Assembly (NCBI RefSeq): GCF_028689845.1
Contig: NZ_JAQVCH010000003.1
Coordinates: 1-64,000, forward strand
Origin: Flavobacterium sp.
GTDB taxonomy: Bacteria; Bacteroidota; Bacteroidia; Flavobacteriales; Flavobacteriaceae
Direction: 5' to 3'
DNA length: 64,000 nt
The position numbers were made by a program, and so were the translations under genes. Shown here one piece after another: positions 17,907-26,645 of this stretch (position 1 is the first letter of the stretch; each line of letters begins with the position of its first letter). The notes under the pieces were generated by a model, which had not been told where the DNA came from, did no database searches, and saw only the letters and a program-made list of their open reading frames with translations.

Positions 17907-19037
17907 ATGCGTAAACTTCAAATGGTTGACTTAAAAAGTCAGTACGAAAAAATAAAATCCACCGTAGATGCTTCAATACAAGAAGTTTTAGACACCAATA
18001 CCTATATTAATGGGCCAAAAGTACATGAGTTTCAAAAAAGTCTTGAGGATTATTTAGGTGTAAAACATGTAATTCCTTGTGCAAACGGAACGGATGCTCT
18101 TCAAGTAGCCATGATGGGATTGGGTTTACAACCTGGCGATGAGGTAATTACTGCCGATTTTACATTTGCTGCTACTGTAGAAGTTATTGCATTACTTCAA
18201 TTGGTGCCTGTTTTAGTGGATGTTGATATGGTGAATATGAATATTTCATTAGACGGTATCCGCAAAGCCATTACACCAAAAACCAAAGCGATTGTACCCG
18301 TGCATTTGTTTGGAAGGGCAGCCAATATGGAGGCCATCATGCAAATTGCTAAAGAACATAATTTATATGTTATAGAAGATAACGCTCAAGCTATTGGAGC
18401 CAATTATCGTTTTTCTGACGGAACTAAAAAGAAAGCTGGAACAATTGGTCATGTGGGAGCAACTTCCTTTTTCCCATCCAAAAACTTAGGATGTTATGGT
18501 GATGGCGGAGCTATTTTTACAAACGATGATGCGTTGGCTCATGTCATTCGCGGCATTGTAAATCACGGAATGTATGTGCGTTATCACCATGATGTAGTAG
18601 GAGTAAACTCTCGATTAGACAGTATTCAAGCAGCTGTTTTGAACACGAAATTACCTTTATTAGATAGTTATAATGCCGCTCGTCAAGACGCAGCCCGAAG
18701 CTATTCTAAAGCATTCGAAGGACATCCTCACATTATTGCTCCGTCTATTTGTGATAGCTGTGATTGCCATGTTTTTCATCAATATACGTTACGAATTATT
18801 GATGCCGACCGAAATGCGTTGATGGAATATTTAGTAGAAAAAGGAATTCCATGTGCAATTTATTATCCAATTCCATTGCATTCGCAAAAAGCGTATGCAG
18901 ATACTCGTTATCGCGAAGAAGATTTTCCGGTCACAAATCAATTGGTAAAAGAAGTAATATCCTTGCCAATGCATACTGAATTAGATGAAGAACAAATTAA
19001 ATTCATCACCAATTCGGTTTTAGAATTCTTTAATTAA
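17907..19037 (+). CDS. DegT/DnrJ/EryC1/StrS-family sugar aminotransferase
   Basis: A 376-residue PLP enzyme that transaminates a nucleotide-linked keto-sugar for surface polysaccharide synthesis. The substrate-binding CANGTDALQVAMMGL block, ITADFTFAAT, the PLP-facing VIEDNAQAIGA, the Schiff-base lysine in TSFFPSKNLGCYGDGGA, and the Arg-containing NSRLDSIQAAVL are all present. It resembles enzymes such as WbpE/WlbC that act on UDP-3-keto-GlcNAcA, but the exact substrate cannot be read from sequence. A TACTTTTG box at 17833-17840 may be its -7 element. galE begins 16 bp after its stop, so the two form an operon. Confidence 0.9.
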   Translation: MRKLQMVDLKSQYEKIKSTVDASIQEVLDTNTYINGPKVHEFQKSLEDYLGVKHVIPCANGTDALQVAMMGLGLQPGDEVITADFTFAATVEVIALLQLVPVLVDVDMVNMNISLDGIRKAITPKTKAIVPVHLFGRAANMEAIMQIAKEHNLYVIEDNAQAIGANYRFSDGTKKKAGTIGHVGATSFFPSKNLGCYGDGGAIFTNDDALAHVIRGIVNHGMYVRYHHDVVGVNSRLDSIQAAVLNTKLPLLDSYNAARQDAARSYSKAFEGHPHIIAPSICDSCDCHVFHQYTLRIIDADRNALMEYLVEKGIPCAIYYPIPLHSQKAYADTRYREEDFPVTNQLVKEVISLPMHTELDEEQIKFITNSVLEFFN

Positions 19038-19053
19038 CTTTTTAACTTTAAAA

Positions 19054-20067
19054 ATGAAAGTATTAGTAACTGGAGGTCTTGGTTTTATTGGCTCTCACAC
19101 GGTAGTAGAATTGCAAAATGTTGGGATAGAACCTGTTATTATAGATAATTTATCCAATTCTTCTATTGAAGTTTTAGATAGAATTACAAACATTACAGGA
19201 AAAAAACCGCTTTTTGAACAACTTGATTTACGTGAGAAAGGTGCTGTTCAAGATTTTTTTAAAAGGCATCAAGATATTTCAGGAGTGATTCATTTTGCAG
19301 CATCAAAAGCAGTGGGTGAAAGTGTTGAAAATCCGCTTTTGTATTATGAAAACAATTTGAATACATTAGTATTTCTTTTGCAAGAATTACAACAAAAGCC
19401 AAAAGCACATTTTATTTTTAGTTCTTCTTGTACGGTTTACGGTCAAGCCGAAAAAATGCCGATTACAGAAGATGCTTCTATTCAGCCAGCCATGTCGCCT
19501 TATGGAAATACCAAACAAATTGGTGAAGAAATCATTACCGATGTTGCTAAAGTTTCGAATATTAATGCCATTTTGTTGCGTTATTTTAATCCGATAGGAG
19601 CCCATCCAACAGCTGAAATAGGGGAATTACCAATTGGTGTTCCACAAAATTTGGTTCCTTTTATTACACAAACTGGTTTTGGATTGCGGAAAGAATTAGC
19701 TGTTTATGGGGATGATTATCCAACACCAGATGGAACAGCAATTCGTGATTACATTCACGTGGTCGATTTAGCAAAAGCTCATGTAGTAGCTTTGCAGCGT
19801 TTGCTTGAAAATAAGAATTTAGCAAAAATTGAAACGTTTAATCTAGGAACTGGTACGGGAAGTTCTGTTTTAGAAGTAATTACTGCTTTTGAAAAAGTTT
19901 CTGGTCAAAAATTACCCTATAAAATTGTGGGTAGGAGAGAAGGTGATATTACATCGGCCTATGCCAATACAGATAAAGCAAACGAAGTTTTAGGATGGAA
20001 TGCAAAATCTACTTTAGAAGAGAGTTTGGCAAGTGCATGGAAATGGGAGCAGAAAATTAGAGAATAA
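19054..20067 (+). CDS. galE: UDP-glucose 4-epimerase
   Basis: A 337-residue extended short-chain dehydrogenase that interconverts UDP-glucose and UDP-galactose using bound NAD. The Rossmann motif is VTGGLGFIGSH at the N-terminus, followed by the catalytic SSSCTVYG serine/threonine segment and the YxxxK pair in SPYGNTKQIGEE. RYFNPIGAH and the RDYIHVVDLAKAH block identify the GalE group. Length equals that of E. coli GalE (338). It is cotranscribed with the upstream sugar aminotransferase and ends at a strong bidirectional terminator. Confidence 0.95.
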   Translation: MKVLVTGGLGFIGSHTVVELQNVGIEPVIIDNLSNSSIEVLDRITNITGKKPLFEQLDLREKGAVQDFFKRHQDISGVIHFAASKAVGESVENPLLYYENNLNTLVFLLQELQQKPKAHFIFSSSCTVYGQAEKMPITEDASIQPAMSPYGNTKQIGEEIITDVAKVSNINAILLRYFNPIGAHPTAEIGELPIGVPQNLVPFITQTGFGLRKELAVYGDDYPTPDGTAIRDYIHVVDLAKAHVVALQRLLENKNLAKIETFNLGTGTGSSVLEVITAFEKVSGQKLPYKIVGRREGDITSAYANTDKANEVLGWNAKSTLEESLASAWKWEQKIRE

Positions 20068-20134
20068 ATTGTAGTGTTTTGTAGCAAGAATTTTTTAAAT
20101 AATCCTTGCGGCAAAATCAAATTGTTATTATAGA

Positions 20135-20168
20135 AAAAATCCTCTTAATTAAAATTAAGAGGATTTTT
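20135..20168. terminator. Bidirectional terminator between galE and a lipoprotein gene
   Basis: A perfect 15-bp stem (AAAAATCCTCTTAAT / ATTAAGAGGATTTTT) with a four-base loop lies between the two convergent genes. Confidence 0.92.
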
Positions 20169-20189
20169 AGATTTTACAAAGAGCAATTA

Positions 20190-20420
20190 TTAATTTGTTG
20201 CATCTTTAATTTCGTCGCCCATTTTTTCTGCACCTTCTTCCATATCATTTCCCATTTTGGTCGCCGTAGAATCGATAGCATCACCAGCGTCTTCAAGACC
20301 TGATTCAATATCATGACCCATTGATTCCATCGAATCTTCCATTTTGTCTTCAGTAGATTCTTTGCAAGAAACAATGGTTAAAGCAGCAACAACAGCTAAA
20401 CTTAAAAATAATTTTTTCAT
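20190..20420 (-). CDS. Small helical lipoprotein
   Basis: A 76-residue lipoprotein. Signal peptide MKKLFLSLAVVAALTIVSC with lipobox TIVSC, Cys 19 acylated. The mature chain repeats an acidic, amphipathic pattern of about 11 residues (DKMEDSMESMGHDIE, GLEDAGDAIDS, KMGNDMEEGAEKMGDEI), which suggests an amphipathic helix. Its N-terminus is almost the same as that of the lipoprotein at 13515-13703. A TACATTTG box at 20460-20453 (minus strand) is a likely -7 element. Function unknown; possibly an abundant envelope helper. Confidence 0.82.
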   Translation of the reverse strand: MKKLFLSLAVVAALTIVSCKESTEDKMEDSMESMGHDIESGLEDAGDAIDSTATKMGNDMEEGAEKMGDEIKDATN

Positions 20421-20576
20421 AAATAAATGTTTTAGATTATAAATTAGTTATTCAAATGTAGTAATAATTATTTGACTTTAAGTAGTATACCTTTTTTTGA
20501 GTTTCTTAAATTACATTATTTAGTAAGGTTGTCTTAAAAAAAACCACTATTTCTAAAGGAAAACTTCAATCGCTAG

Positions 20577-21449
20577 TTAAGCAGAAAACGTTTCTACTTC
20601 TTTATTAATTTTTCCAACTAAACCAACCAATACTTTTCCTGGGCCAACTTCTGTGAAACTTGTTGCACCATCAGCAATCATTTGCTGAACGGATTGTGTC
20701 CAACGAACCGGAGCGGTTAATTGAATAATCAAGTTCTTTTTAATTTCTTCTGGATTAGTCACCGCCGTTGCGGTTACATTTTGATAAACAGGGCAGATTG
20801 GTTTTGAAAATGTAGTTGCTTCAATAGCCGCAGCCAATTCTTCTCTGGCAGGCTCCATCATCGGTGAATGAAAAGCTCCACCAACGGGTAGAATTAACGC
20901 TCTTTTTGCTCCGGCTTCTTTCATTTTTTCGCAAGCTAATTCAACGGCTTTGTATTCGCCAGAAATCACTAATTGTCCCGGACAATTATAATTGGCAGCT
21001 ACTACAACCCCATCAATCGAGGCACAAATGTCCTCTACAATTTTATCTTCTAAATTTAAAACAGCGGCCATGGTGGAAGGTTTGATTTCACACGCTTTTT
21101 GCATCGCTAGGGCACGCTTAGAAACTAATCGCAAACCGTCTTCAAATGATAAGGCTCCATTGGCAACTAAAGCAGAAAATTCGCCTAAAGAATGTCCCGC
21201 TACCATTTCTGGCTTAAAATTTTCCAACGTTTTTGCCATAATAACCGAGTGTAAAAACACGGCCGGTTGTGTTACTTTGGTTTCTTTTAATTCTTCTGGA
21301 GTTCCTTCAAACATGATGTCTGTAATTCGGAAACCAAGAATTTCATTGGCTTGTTCAAATAATGCTTTGGCTACCGCCGAATTTTCATATAAGTCTTTAC
21401 CCATTCCGGTAAATTGAGCACCCTGGCCCGGAAATACGTATGCTTTCAT
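20577..21449 (-). CDS. fabD: Malonyl-CoA:ACP transacylase
   Basis: A 290-residue enzyme that loads malonyl groups onto acyl carrier protein for fatty-acid synthesis. The start FPGQGAQFTGMGKDLYE, the nucleophile elbow GHSLGEFSALVA, the Arg-containing RALAMQKAC and the catalytic His in GGAFHSPMM are all present, as is the closing TEVGPGKVLVGLV. It is the last gene of a minus-strand run (regulator, pirin, yjdJ-like, yjdI remnant, fabD). A TATTTTTG box at 21503-21496 on the minus strand suggests it may also have its own promoter. Confidence 0.95.
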   Translation of the reverse strand: MKAYVFPGQGAQFTGMGKDLYENSAVAKALFEQANEILGFRITDIMFEGTPEELKETKVTQPAVFLHSVIMAKTLENFKPEMVAGHSLGEFSALVANGALSFEDGLRLVSKRALAMQKACEIKPSTMAAVLNLEDKIVEDICASIDGVVVAANYNCPGQLVISGEYKAVELACEKMKEAGAKRALILPVGGAFHSPMMEPAREELAAAIEATTFSKPICPVYQNVTATAVTNPEEIKKNLIIQLTAPVRWTQSVQQMIADGATSFTEVGPGKVLVGLVGKINKEVETFSA

Positions 21450-21503
21450 AGTAGTTAAATTAAAGTTTATGGTCCTACGTTTTTGTAAACCTAAACAAAA
21501 ATA

Positions 21504-21728
21504 CTATTTATTTCTATAAAATGTTAGGGCACCTGATGGACATTTGTTAACGGTAGCTATGATTTTTTCAGAAGTGGAAGTATCGATTTTAATCTATGGT
21601 TTTTCTTTAGGTCGAAATACAGCTGGATTGTTGCGAACACAATTGCCTGGATGAATACATTTTTCTGATTGCCAAACCACAGTCACTTCTCCATTGGTGT
21701 ATTCTTTTTTAAGGTCTTTGGAACCCAT
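21504..21728 (-). pseudogene. YjdI-like 4Fe-4S mono-cluster protein, interrupted by an amber codon
   Basis: From the ATG at 21728 the minus strand reads MGSKDLKKEYTNGEVTVVWQ, then a CIHPGNCVRNNPAVFRPKEKP block, a TAG stop, then IKIDTSTSEKIIATVNKCPSGALTFY and a final TAG at 21504. Apart from the internal stop the frame is continuous and has all features of the divergent ferredoxin-like YjdI family: Cys in EKCIHPGNC and NKCPSGAL. Relatives generally have Pro-Trp at the site of the stop, so one G-to-A change of TGG would explain the TAG at 21592-21594. The yjdJ-like gene lies 18 bp upstream, as in E. coli yjdI-yjdJ. Without readthrough the product lacks its last cluster ligand. Confidence 0.8.
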
Positions 21729-21746
21729 AGGAGTCTGTTTTTTAAT

Positions 21747-22031
21747 TTATAATACGTCTTTAAATGTGGGCGTTTTATCAAAAACACTTTTTGCAAAATT
21801 ACAAAGCGGAATTATTTTAATGTTTTTTTCTCTAGCAAATTCCACTGCTTTTTCAACCATCATTTTGCCATACCCTTTGCCGTTGTTTCCCGGATTTACT
21901 TCTGTATGATCGATGATTATTTTGTCAGTTCCAGCAAAAATAAAAGTCATTTTTGCTTCGGTTTTTTCGTCTACTTCGATGTAAAAAAGACCATTTTGAT
22001 CGTTGGTCTTTAATTTAACGGCTTCTTTCAT
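21747..22031 (-). CDS. YjdJ-like (NATD1-type) GNAT protein
   Basis: A 94-residue minimal GNAT domain. The acetyl-CoA loop GNNGKGYGKMMVEKAVEFARE and the C-terminal IIPLCNFAKSVFDKTPTF are characteristic of the YjdJ/NATD1 group, where the strand before the loop reads IIDHTEVNPG. Substrate is unknown in the family. The partner gene yjdI, normally adjacent, is present next to it but interrupted by a stop codon. It starts 38 bp after the pirin gene and belongs to the same minus-strand run. Confidence 0.88.
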   Translation of the reverse strand: MKEAVKLKTNDQNGLFYIEVDEKTEAKMTFIFAGTDKIIIDHTEVNPGNNGKGYGKMMVEKAVEFAREKNIKIIPLCNFAKSVFDKTPTFKDVL

Positions 22032-22069
22032 AACTGCTTTTTTATTAATTACGGTGGCTAAATATTAAG

Positions 22070-22786
22070 TTAAACTTCCATCGGTATTTCCATTACTAAA
22101 AATTTAGATGCGGTATTGGCTTTAATTTCAATTTCTGAAGTAGCTGTAATGCCAATAGCATCTCTTTTTTCTAATAGCTCACCATTTACTTCAATTTCTC
22201 CTTCGATGTTCATGATATAAAAACCATTTCCTTCCTTTTTTAGAGATAATTTTTTAGAGAAATCTTGTTCAAAATCACTTAAATAAAACCAAGCATCTTG
22301 ATGAACCCAAACACCATCATCTTCTGGATTAGGCGATAAAATCTGTGCAAAATTATTTTTTTGTAATGATTTGTCTAAAGTGATTTGCTGGTATCGAGGA
22401 GCTACATTTTTTGTTTTCGGAAACAACCAAATTTGAAATAATTTTGTTTTTAAATCGGCATTTGGATTAAACTCTGAATGTTGAATGCCTGTGCCAGCAC
22501 TCATGACTTGCACGTCGCCTGTTTTAATAGTGGCAGAATTTCCCATGCTGTCTTTGTGAGCCAAATCGCCTTCGAGCGGAATGGTAATAATTTCCATATT
22601 CTCGTGTGGATGTGTTCCAAAACCCATGCCTGCAGCAATGGTATCGTCGTTTAGCACTCGCAACACGCCAAATTGTACTCGTTCTGGATTATACCAACTA
22701 CCAAAACTAAAACTGTGATAGGCGTTTAACCATCCGTGGTTGGCATTTCCTCTTGTATTGGCTCGGTGCAAAACAGTGTTTTTCAT
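22070..22786 (-). CDS. Pirin-family protein
   Basis: A 238-residue bicupin of the pirin/YhhW family. The N-terminal cupin contains the metal ligands in FGTHPHENMEIITIPLEG (His, His) and GTGIQHSEFNPN (His, Glu), with the family start HRANTRGNANHGWLNAYHSFSFGSWY. Some pirins dioxygenate quercetin-like flavonols; others act in stress regulation, so activity is only suggested. It lies 68 bp downstream of a Crp/Fnr-type regulator on the same strand, which may control it. Confidence 0.92.
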   Translation of the reverse strand: MKNTVLHRANTRGNANHGWLNAYHSFSFGSWYNPERVQFGVLRVLNDDTIAAGMGFGTHPHENMEIITIPLEGDLAHKDSMGNSATIKTGDVQVMSAGTGIQHSEFNPNADLKTKLFQIWLFPKTKNVAPRYQQITLDKSLQKNNFAQILSPNPEDDGVWVHQDAWFYLSDFEQDFSKKLSLKKEGNGFYIMNIEGEIEVNGELLEKRDAIGITATSEIEIKANTASKFLVMEIPMEV

Positions 22787-22854
22787 GAAGTTATAAATTT
22801 AGTGATTATGATACAAATTTACAACCACCTGAATGGATTAGCACTTAACCTAGA

Positions 22855-23439
22855 TTAAGAAATCATTTTTTTTACTAATTTACTTTTCATTTTGCTAAAA
22901 AACTCGGGAGTCACTCCAATATAGGAAGCGATTTGTTTTTGTGGTACCCTTTGAATAAGTGTTGGGTATTTCAAACAAAATTTTTCAAAGCGTTCTTCGG
23001 CAGATAAACTCAGATTGTCCATTAATCGTTCTTGATGAGCAACTAATGATTTTTCAGTTAATATTCTAAAAAAGCGTTCTAATTTTGGAATTTCTAAATA
23101 TAAGGCTTCTTGATTTTCCTTCGAGAGCAAAACCACTTCTGCATCTTCGTTTACTTCGATGTATAAATTGCCTGGTTTTTGTGAAATTAAACTGTACATG
23201 TCACCAATCCACCAACCTTCGCAGGCAAAATGTAACACGTGTTCAACAATGTGGTCATTGATGGTGAAACTTCTCAAAATTCCAGTTTGCACAAAGTAGG
23301 TCTGTTTGCAAATTTCGCCCGGTCGCAATAAAACCGTTTTTGCATTATAGTGCTGTTTCGTTACTTTCGATAAAAATAAATTTTCCTCTTCGGAAGTAAG
23401 TGAAATAAATTTTCCTATATGGTCTATAATAGAATTCAT
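22855..23439 (-). CDS. Crp/Fnr-family transcriptional regulator
   Basis: A 194-residue regulator with an N-terminal cyclic-nucleotide-binding-like beta roll (LLRPGEICKQTYFVQTGILRSF, with DVEVVLLSKEN-type strand) and a C-terminal winged helix (SAEERFEKFCLKYPTLIQRVPQKQIASYIGVTPEFFSKMKSKLVKK). There are no clustered Cys for an Fnr iron-sulfur cluster, and the effector is unknown. The ATG at 23439 (MNSIIDHI) is chosen over an upstream in-frame ATG because a TAAATTTG promoter-like box lies just before it. It is divergent from an acetyltransferase gene and heads the pirin-fabD run. Confidence 0.88.
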   Translation of the reverse strand: MNSIIDHIGKFISLTSEEENLFLSKVTKQHYNAKTVLLRPGEICKQTYFVQTGILRSFTINDHIVEHVLHFACEGWWIGDMYSLISQKPGNLYIEVNEDAEVVLLSKENQEALYLEIPKLERFFRILTEKSLVAHQERLMDNLSLSAEERFEKFCLKYPTLIQRVPQKQIASYIGVTPEFFSKMKSKLVKKMIS

Positions 23440-23470
23440 ATTTTCAAATTTACAAATAAAAAGCATCACT

Positions 23471-23506
23471 TTTGACCAAGAATAAGTGTGAAAAACGCTA
23501 TTTTTG
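23471..23506 (+). promoter_or_regulatory. Probable promoter of the sugar acetyltransferase gene
   Basis: TTTG at 23471-23474 and TATTTTTG at 23499-23506 with a spacer of 24 bp, one longer than usual; transcription would start near 23512, 13 nt before the ATG. Confidence 0.5.
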
Positions 23507-23524
23507 AAAGCTTAATTAGGAATT

Positions 23525-24082
23525 ATGAAAACCGAAAAAGATAAGATGTTAGCGGGTGAAAATTATTTTGCAAACGACAAGCAATTAGTAGAAGAACGAT
23601 TGCGTGCCAAAAAATTATTACATAAATTAAATGTAACCGAATATGTGATGAACGGCAATGCTCGCAATATTTTACATCAACTTCTTCCCAATGCTCACAA
23701 ACGGCTTTATGTAGAGCCACCTTTTTTTTGTGATTACGGTTACAACATTCACGCAGGTGAAAATGTTTACTTTAATGTTAACTGTGTCGTGTTAGATGGA
23801 ATGAAAGTTGAAATTGGCAACAATGTTTTTTTTGGTCCTCACGTGCAATTGTATACAGCTTCGCATCCGCTTGACGCAATGGAACGGAGAACGGTAGAAT
23901 TTTCTAAACCAATTTCTATTGGCAATGATTGTTGGGTAGGCGGAAACACTGTAATTTGTCCTGGAGTAAAAATAGGCAATGGCTGTACCATTGGAGCAGG
24001 TTCCGTGGTAACTAAGGACATTCCGGATAACTCTTTAGCAGTAGGAAATCCTGCAAAAGTTATCCGAAAGTTAAATAAATAA
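23525..24082 (+). CDS. maa: Maltose/galactoside O-acetyltransferase-like protein
   Basis: A 185-residue acetyl-CoA-dependent O-acetyltransferase of the left-handed beta-helix type. The maltose acetyltransferase N-terminal helix region (KDKMLAGENYFANDKQLVEERLRAKKLLHKLN) is followed by hexapeptide repeats; the catalytic His is in TASHPLDAMER, and IGNDCWVGGNTVICPGVKIGNGCTIGAGSVVTKDIP closes the helix. Physiological acceptor is uncertain in this family (maltose, glucose or other sugars in vitro). It stands between a divergent regulator and a convergent aminotransferase. Confidence 0.92.
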   Translation: MKTEKDKMLAGENYFANDKQLVEERLRAKKLLHKLNVTEYVMNGNARNILHQLLPNAHKRLYVEPPFFCDYGYNIHAGENVYFNVNCVVLDGMKVEIGNNVFFGPHVQLYTASHPLDAMERRTVEFSKPISIGNDCWVGGNTVICPGVKIGNGCTIGAGSVVTKDIPDNSLAVGNPAKVIRKLNK

Positions 24083-24091
24083 GGATAATTT

Positions 24092-25279
24092 TTATGCTAA
24101 TGCTTCTTTTATTCTTCTCAATGCTTCTATTAGTAATTCTTCACTCGTTGCATAGGAAAAACGAATACAATCTGGATTTCCAAAGGCGTCACCCGTTACG
24201 GTAGCGACATTTGCTTCTGCTAATAAATACATCGAAAAATCCGTAGCATCTTTGATGAATGTTCCCCGTAAGGTTTTGCCAAAATAAAAGGAAACGTCTG
24301 GAAAAACATAAAAAGCTCCTTCGGGTACATTTATTTTTAAGTTTGGAATAGCTTGAATTAATCCCACCACTAAATCTCTTCTTTTATGGAAGGCTTCAAC
24401 CATGTAATTTAAAACACTTGGATCTGCATCAACAGCAGCAATCGTAGCTCTTTGAGCAATTGAATTGGCTCCAGAAGTCACTTGACCTTGCATTTTTGTA
24501 CACGCTTTGGCAATAATTTCTGGAGCACCAATATAGCCAATTCTCCATCCTGTCATTGCAAAAGCTTTGGCAACACCATTCACCGTAATGGTTCTGTCAA
24601 ACATGCCTGGAATTGAAGCGATGCTACAAAAAGTTCCTGAAAAATTAATATGTTCATAGATTTCATCCGAAACCACATAAATATTTTCATGCTTTAAAAT
24701 CACTTTAGATAAAGCAGTTAATTCTTCTCGATTAAAAACCGAACCACTTGGGTTGCAAGGAGAAGAATACCAAATCATTTTGGTTTTTGGAGTAATGGCT
24801 TTTTCTAATTGTTCTGGAGTGATTTTAAAATCAGTTTCAATAGAAGTGGGTACTTCTACTGGAATTCCCCCCGACATTTTAATAATCTCATAATAAGAAA
24901 CCCAATACGGAGCGGGTAGAATAACCTCGTCGCCTTCGTTGATCATACATTGTGCTACATTGTATAACGCTTGTTTTGCACCTGTAGAAACCACCACATT
25001 ACTTGGCTTATAGTCCAACTCATTATCTCTTTTAAATTTTCTGCAAATGGCTTCTTTCAAATCTGCATAACCATCCACGGGAGAATAGGTAGAATAATTT
25101 TCATCGATTGCTTTTTTTGCAGCTTCTTTTATAAAATCAGGGGTGTTAAAATCAGGCTCGCCTAAACTTAAACTGATAATGTCTTTTCCTTGAGCTTTTA
25201 ATTCTCTAGCCAAGGCAGCCATTGCTAAGGTTTGAGAAGTAGATAAACTGTTGATTCTGTCTGAAAGGGGATTGTTCAT
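24092..25279 (-). CDS. Class I pyridoxal-phosphate aminotransferase (aspartate aminotransferase type)
   Basis: A 395-residue fold-type I aminotransferase of the thermophile-like aspartate aminotransferase subgroup. It shows LSLGEPDFNTPDFIKEAA at the start, the PLP-binding STGAKQALYN, PAPYWVSYYE, SPCNPSG and DEIYEHINF segments, the Schiff-base lysine in VNGVAKAFAMTGWRIGYI, and the Arg that binds the substrate carboxylate in IRFSYATSEE. It probably moves the amino group between aspartate and 2-oxoglutarate, though related enzymes also use prephenate or other acids. It is monocistronic. Confidence 0.92.
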   Translation of the reverse strand: MNNPLSDRINSLSTSQTLAMAALARELKAQGKDIISLSLGEPDFNTPDFIKEAAKKAIDENYSTYSPVDGYADLKEAICRKFKRDNELDYKPSNVVVSTGAKQALYNVAQCMINEGDEVILPAPYWVSYYEIIKMSGGIPVEVPTSIETDFKITPEQLEKAITPKTKMIWYSSPCNPSGSVFNREELTALSKVILKHENIYVVSDEIYEHINFSGTFCSIASIPGMFDRTITVNGVAKAFAMTGWRIGYIGAPEIIAKACTKMQGQVTSGANSIAQRATIAAVDADPSVLNYMVEAFHKRRDLVVGLIQAIPNLKINVPEGAFYVFPDVSFYFGKTLRGTFIKDATDFSMYLLAEANVATVTGDAFGNPDCIRFSYATSEELLIEALRRIKEALA

Positions 25280-25442
25280 GGTAGTAATGTGTAATAAAAT
25301 TTCAAATTAAAACCATTAAAATATTTAAGATTACTAAGTTTTGAGTCTTAATGAAACTAAATAGTTTAATGGTCAATACTGTTTTAATAAATGTTGTCGG
25401 TCAATTTTAAATTTTAAGATCAAAAATTGTGAGTCATCAATC

Positions 25443-26537
25443 TTATGCTATTTGCGGCTTTTGTCCAAGTTCTTTTAGGTGTTTAAAATGAGCAATTACT
25501 GCTTCTCGCATTGTTTTAAACTCATGATAAGGCAGGTTGCACTCTTTAGCCGTTTCACGCACAATTTCTGCAATTTTACCATAGTGAACATGGCTGATAT
25601 TTGGAAAAATATGGTGTTCGATTTGGTGATTTAAACCGCCTGTATACCAGTTGACAATCCAACTTTTAGGGGCAAAATTTGCCGTTGTGAATAATTGGTG
25701 AATGGCCCACGTGTTTTCTAATTCTCCGTTCTCATCTGGAACTGGGTTTGTAGTTTCTTCAACCACATGTGCTAATTGAAAAACAACACTTAAAATTAAA
25801 CCTGCAGTATAATGCATCACTACAAAACCTAGTACTACTTTCCACCACGTTATTCCCATTAGCATAGGAACCACTAACCAAATCGAGAAGTAAATTACTT
25901 TGGTGATGATTAACGTTGTCCATAAAATTTTTGGGCTTTTGGCTTCTCCGTATGATAATTTTCGTTTTAAATAGGCTCTCATTTGTTTGAAATCAGTTGT
26001 AATTGCCCAATTAAAGGTTAATAAGCCATATAGAAAAACAGAATAAAAATGTTGAAATTTATGAAAATATTTCCATTCCGATTGTTTTGAAAAGCGGATG
26101 ATTCTACCCGCATCAAGATCTTCATCATGTCCAACAATATTGGTATAGGTATGATGTAAAACATTGTGCTGTACTTGCCAATTGTAAACATTTCCGGCTA
26201 GAATGTAGATGCTTCCACCCATTATTTTATTTAACCACGGTTTGTTAGAGTACGAACCATGATTTCCATCATGCATGACGTTCATTCCAACACCAGCCAT
26301 TCCAATACCAATCACTACATTAAGTAGAAGATAAGTCCAAAAAGGCATATCCATTGCCAATAGGAAAAAATAAGGCGTTAAGAAAATAGAAAACATGATA
26401 ATGGTTTTTAAATGTAGTTTCCAATTACCTGTTTTTTGGATTTTATTTTCTTTAAAATAGTTGTTTACCCTTGAGTTTAACGTTCTAAAAAACTTTAGAT
26501 TGTCTTGTTTTGAAAATGTAGGGATATTGTTATTCAT
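25443..26537 (-). CDS. Membrane fatty-acid desaturase (acyl-CoA/acyl-lipid, QxxHH type)
   Basis: A 364-residue integral membrane diiron desaturase. The three histidine boxes are HDGNH (in NVMHDGNHGSYS), HNVLHHTY and HQIEHHIFP; the Gln at the start of the third box is typical of front-end and linoleoyl-CoA type enzymes. Hydrophobic stretches between the boxes form the expected membrane spans. It introduces a double bond into an acyl chain using O2, likely to tune membrane fluidity. No cytochrome b5 domain is attached, so reducing power must come from a separate ferredoxin or cytochrome. It stands alone, divergent from rsmG. Confidence 0.92.
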   Translation of the reverse strand: MNNNIPTFSKQDNLKFFRTLNSRVNNYFKENKIQKTGNWKLHLKTIIMFSIFLTPYFFLLAMDMPFWTYLLLNVVIGIGMAGVGMNVMHDGNHGSYSNKPWLNKIMGGSIYILAGNVYNWQVQHNVLHHTYTNIVGHDEDLDAGRIIRFSKQSEWKYFHKFQHFYSVFLYGLLTFNWAITTDFKQMRAYLKRKLSYGEAKSPKILWTTLIITKVIYFSIWLVVPMLMGITWWKVVLGFVVMHYTAGLILSVVFQLAHVVEETTNPVPDENGELENTWAIHQLFTTANFAPKSWIVNWYTGGLNHQIEHHIFPNISHVHYGKIAEIVRETAKECNLPYHEFKTMREAVIAHFKHLKELGQKPQIA

Positions 26538-26645
26538 TTATTTTGTAAATTTTTTCCAAAGGTAACTATTATTATAAGTCAGAACATCGAACAAACTATA
26601 AAATTTCAACAGGAATTTGTTTACTTTTGTTAAAAATAGCACAAG

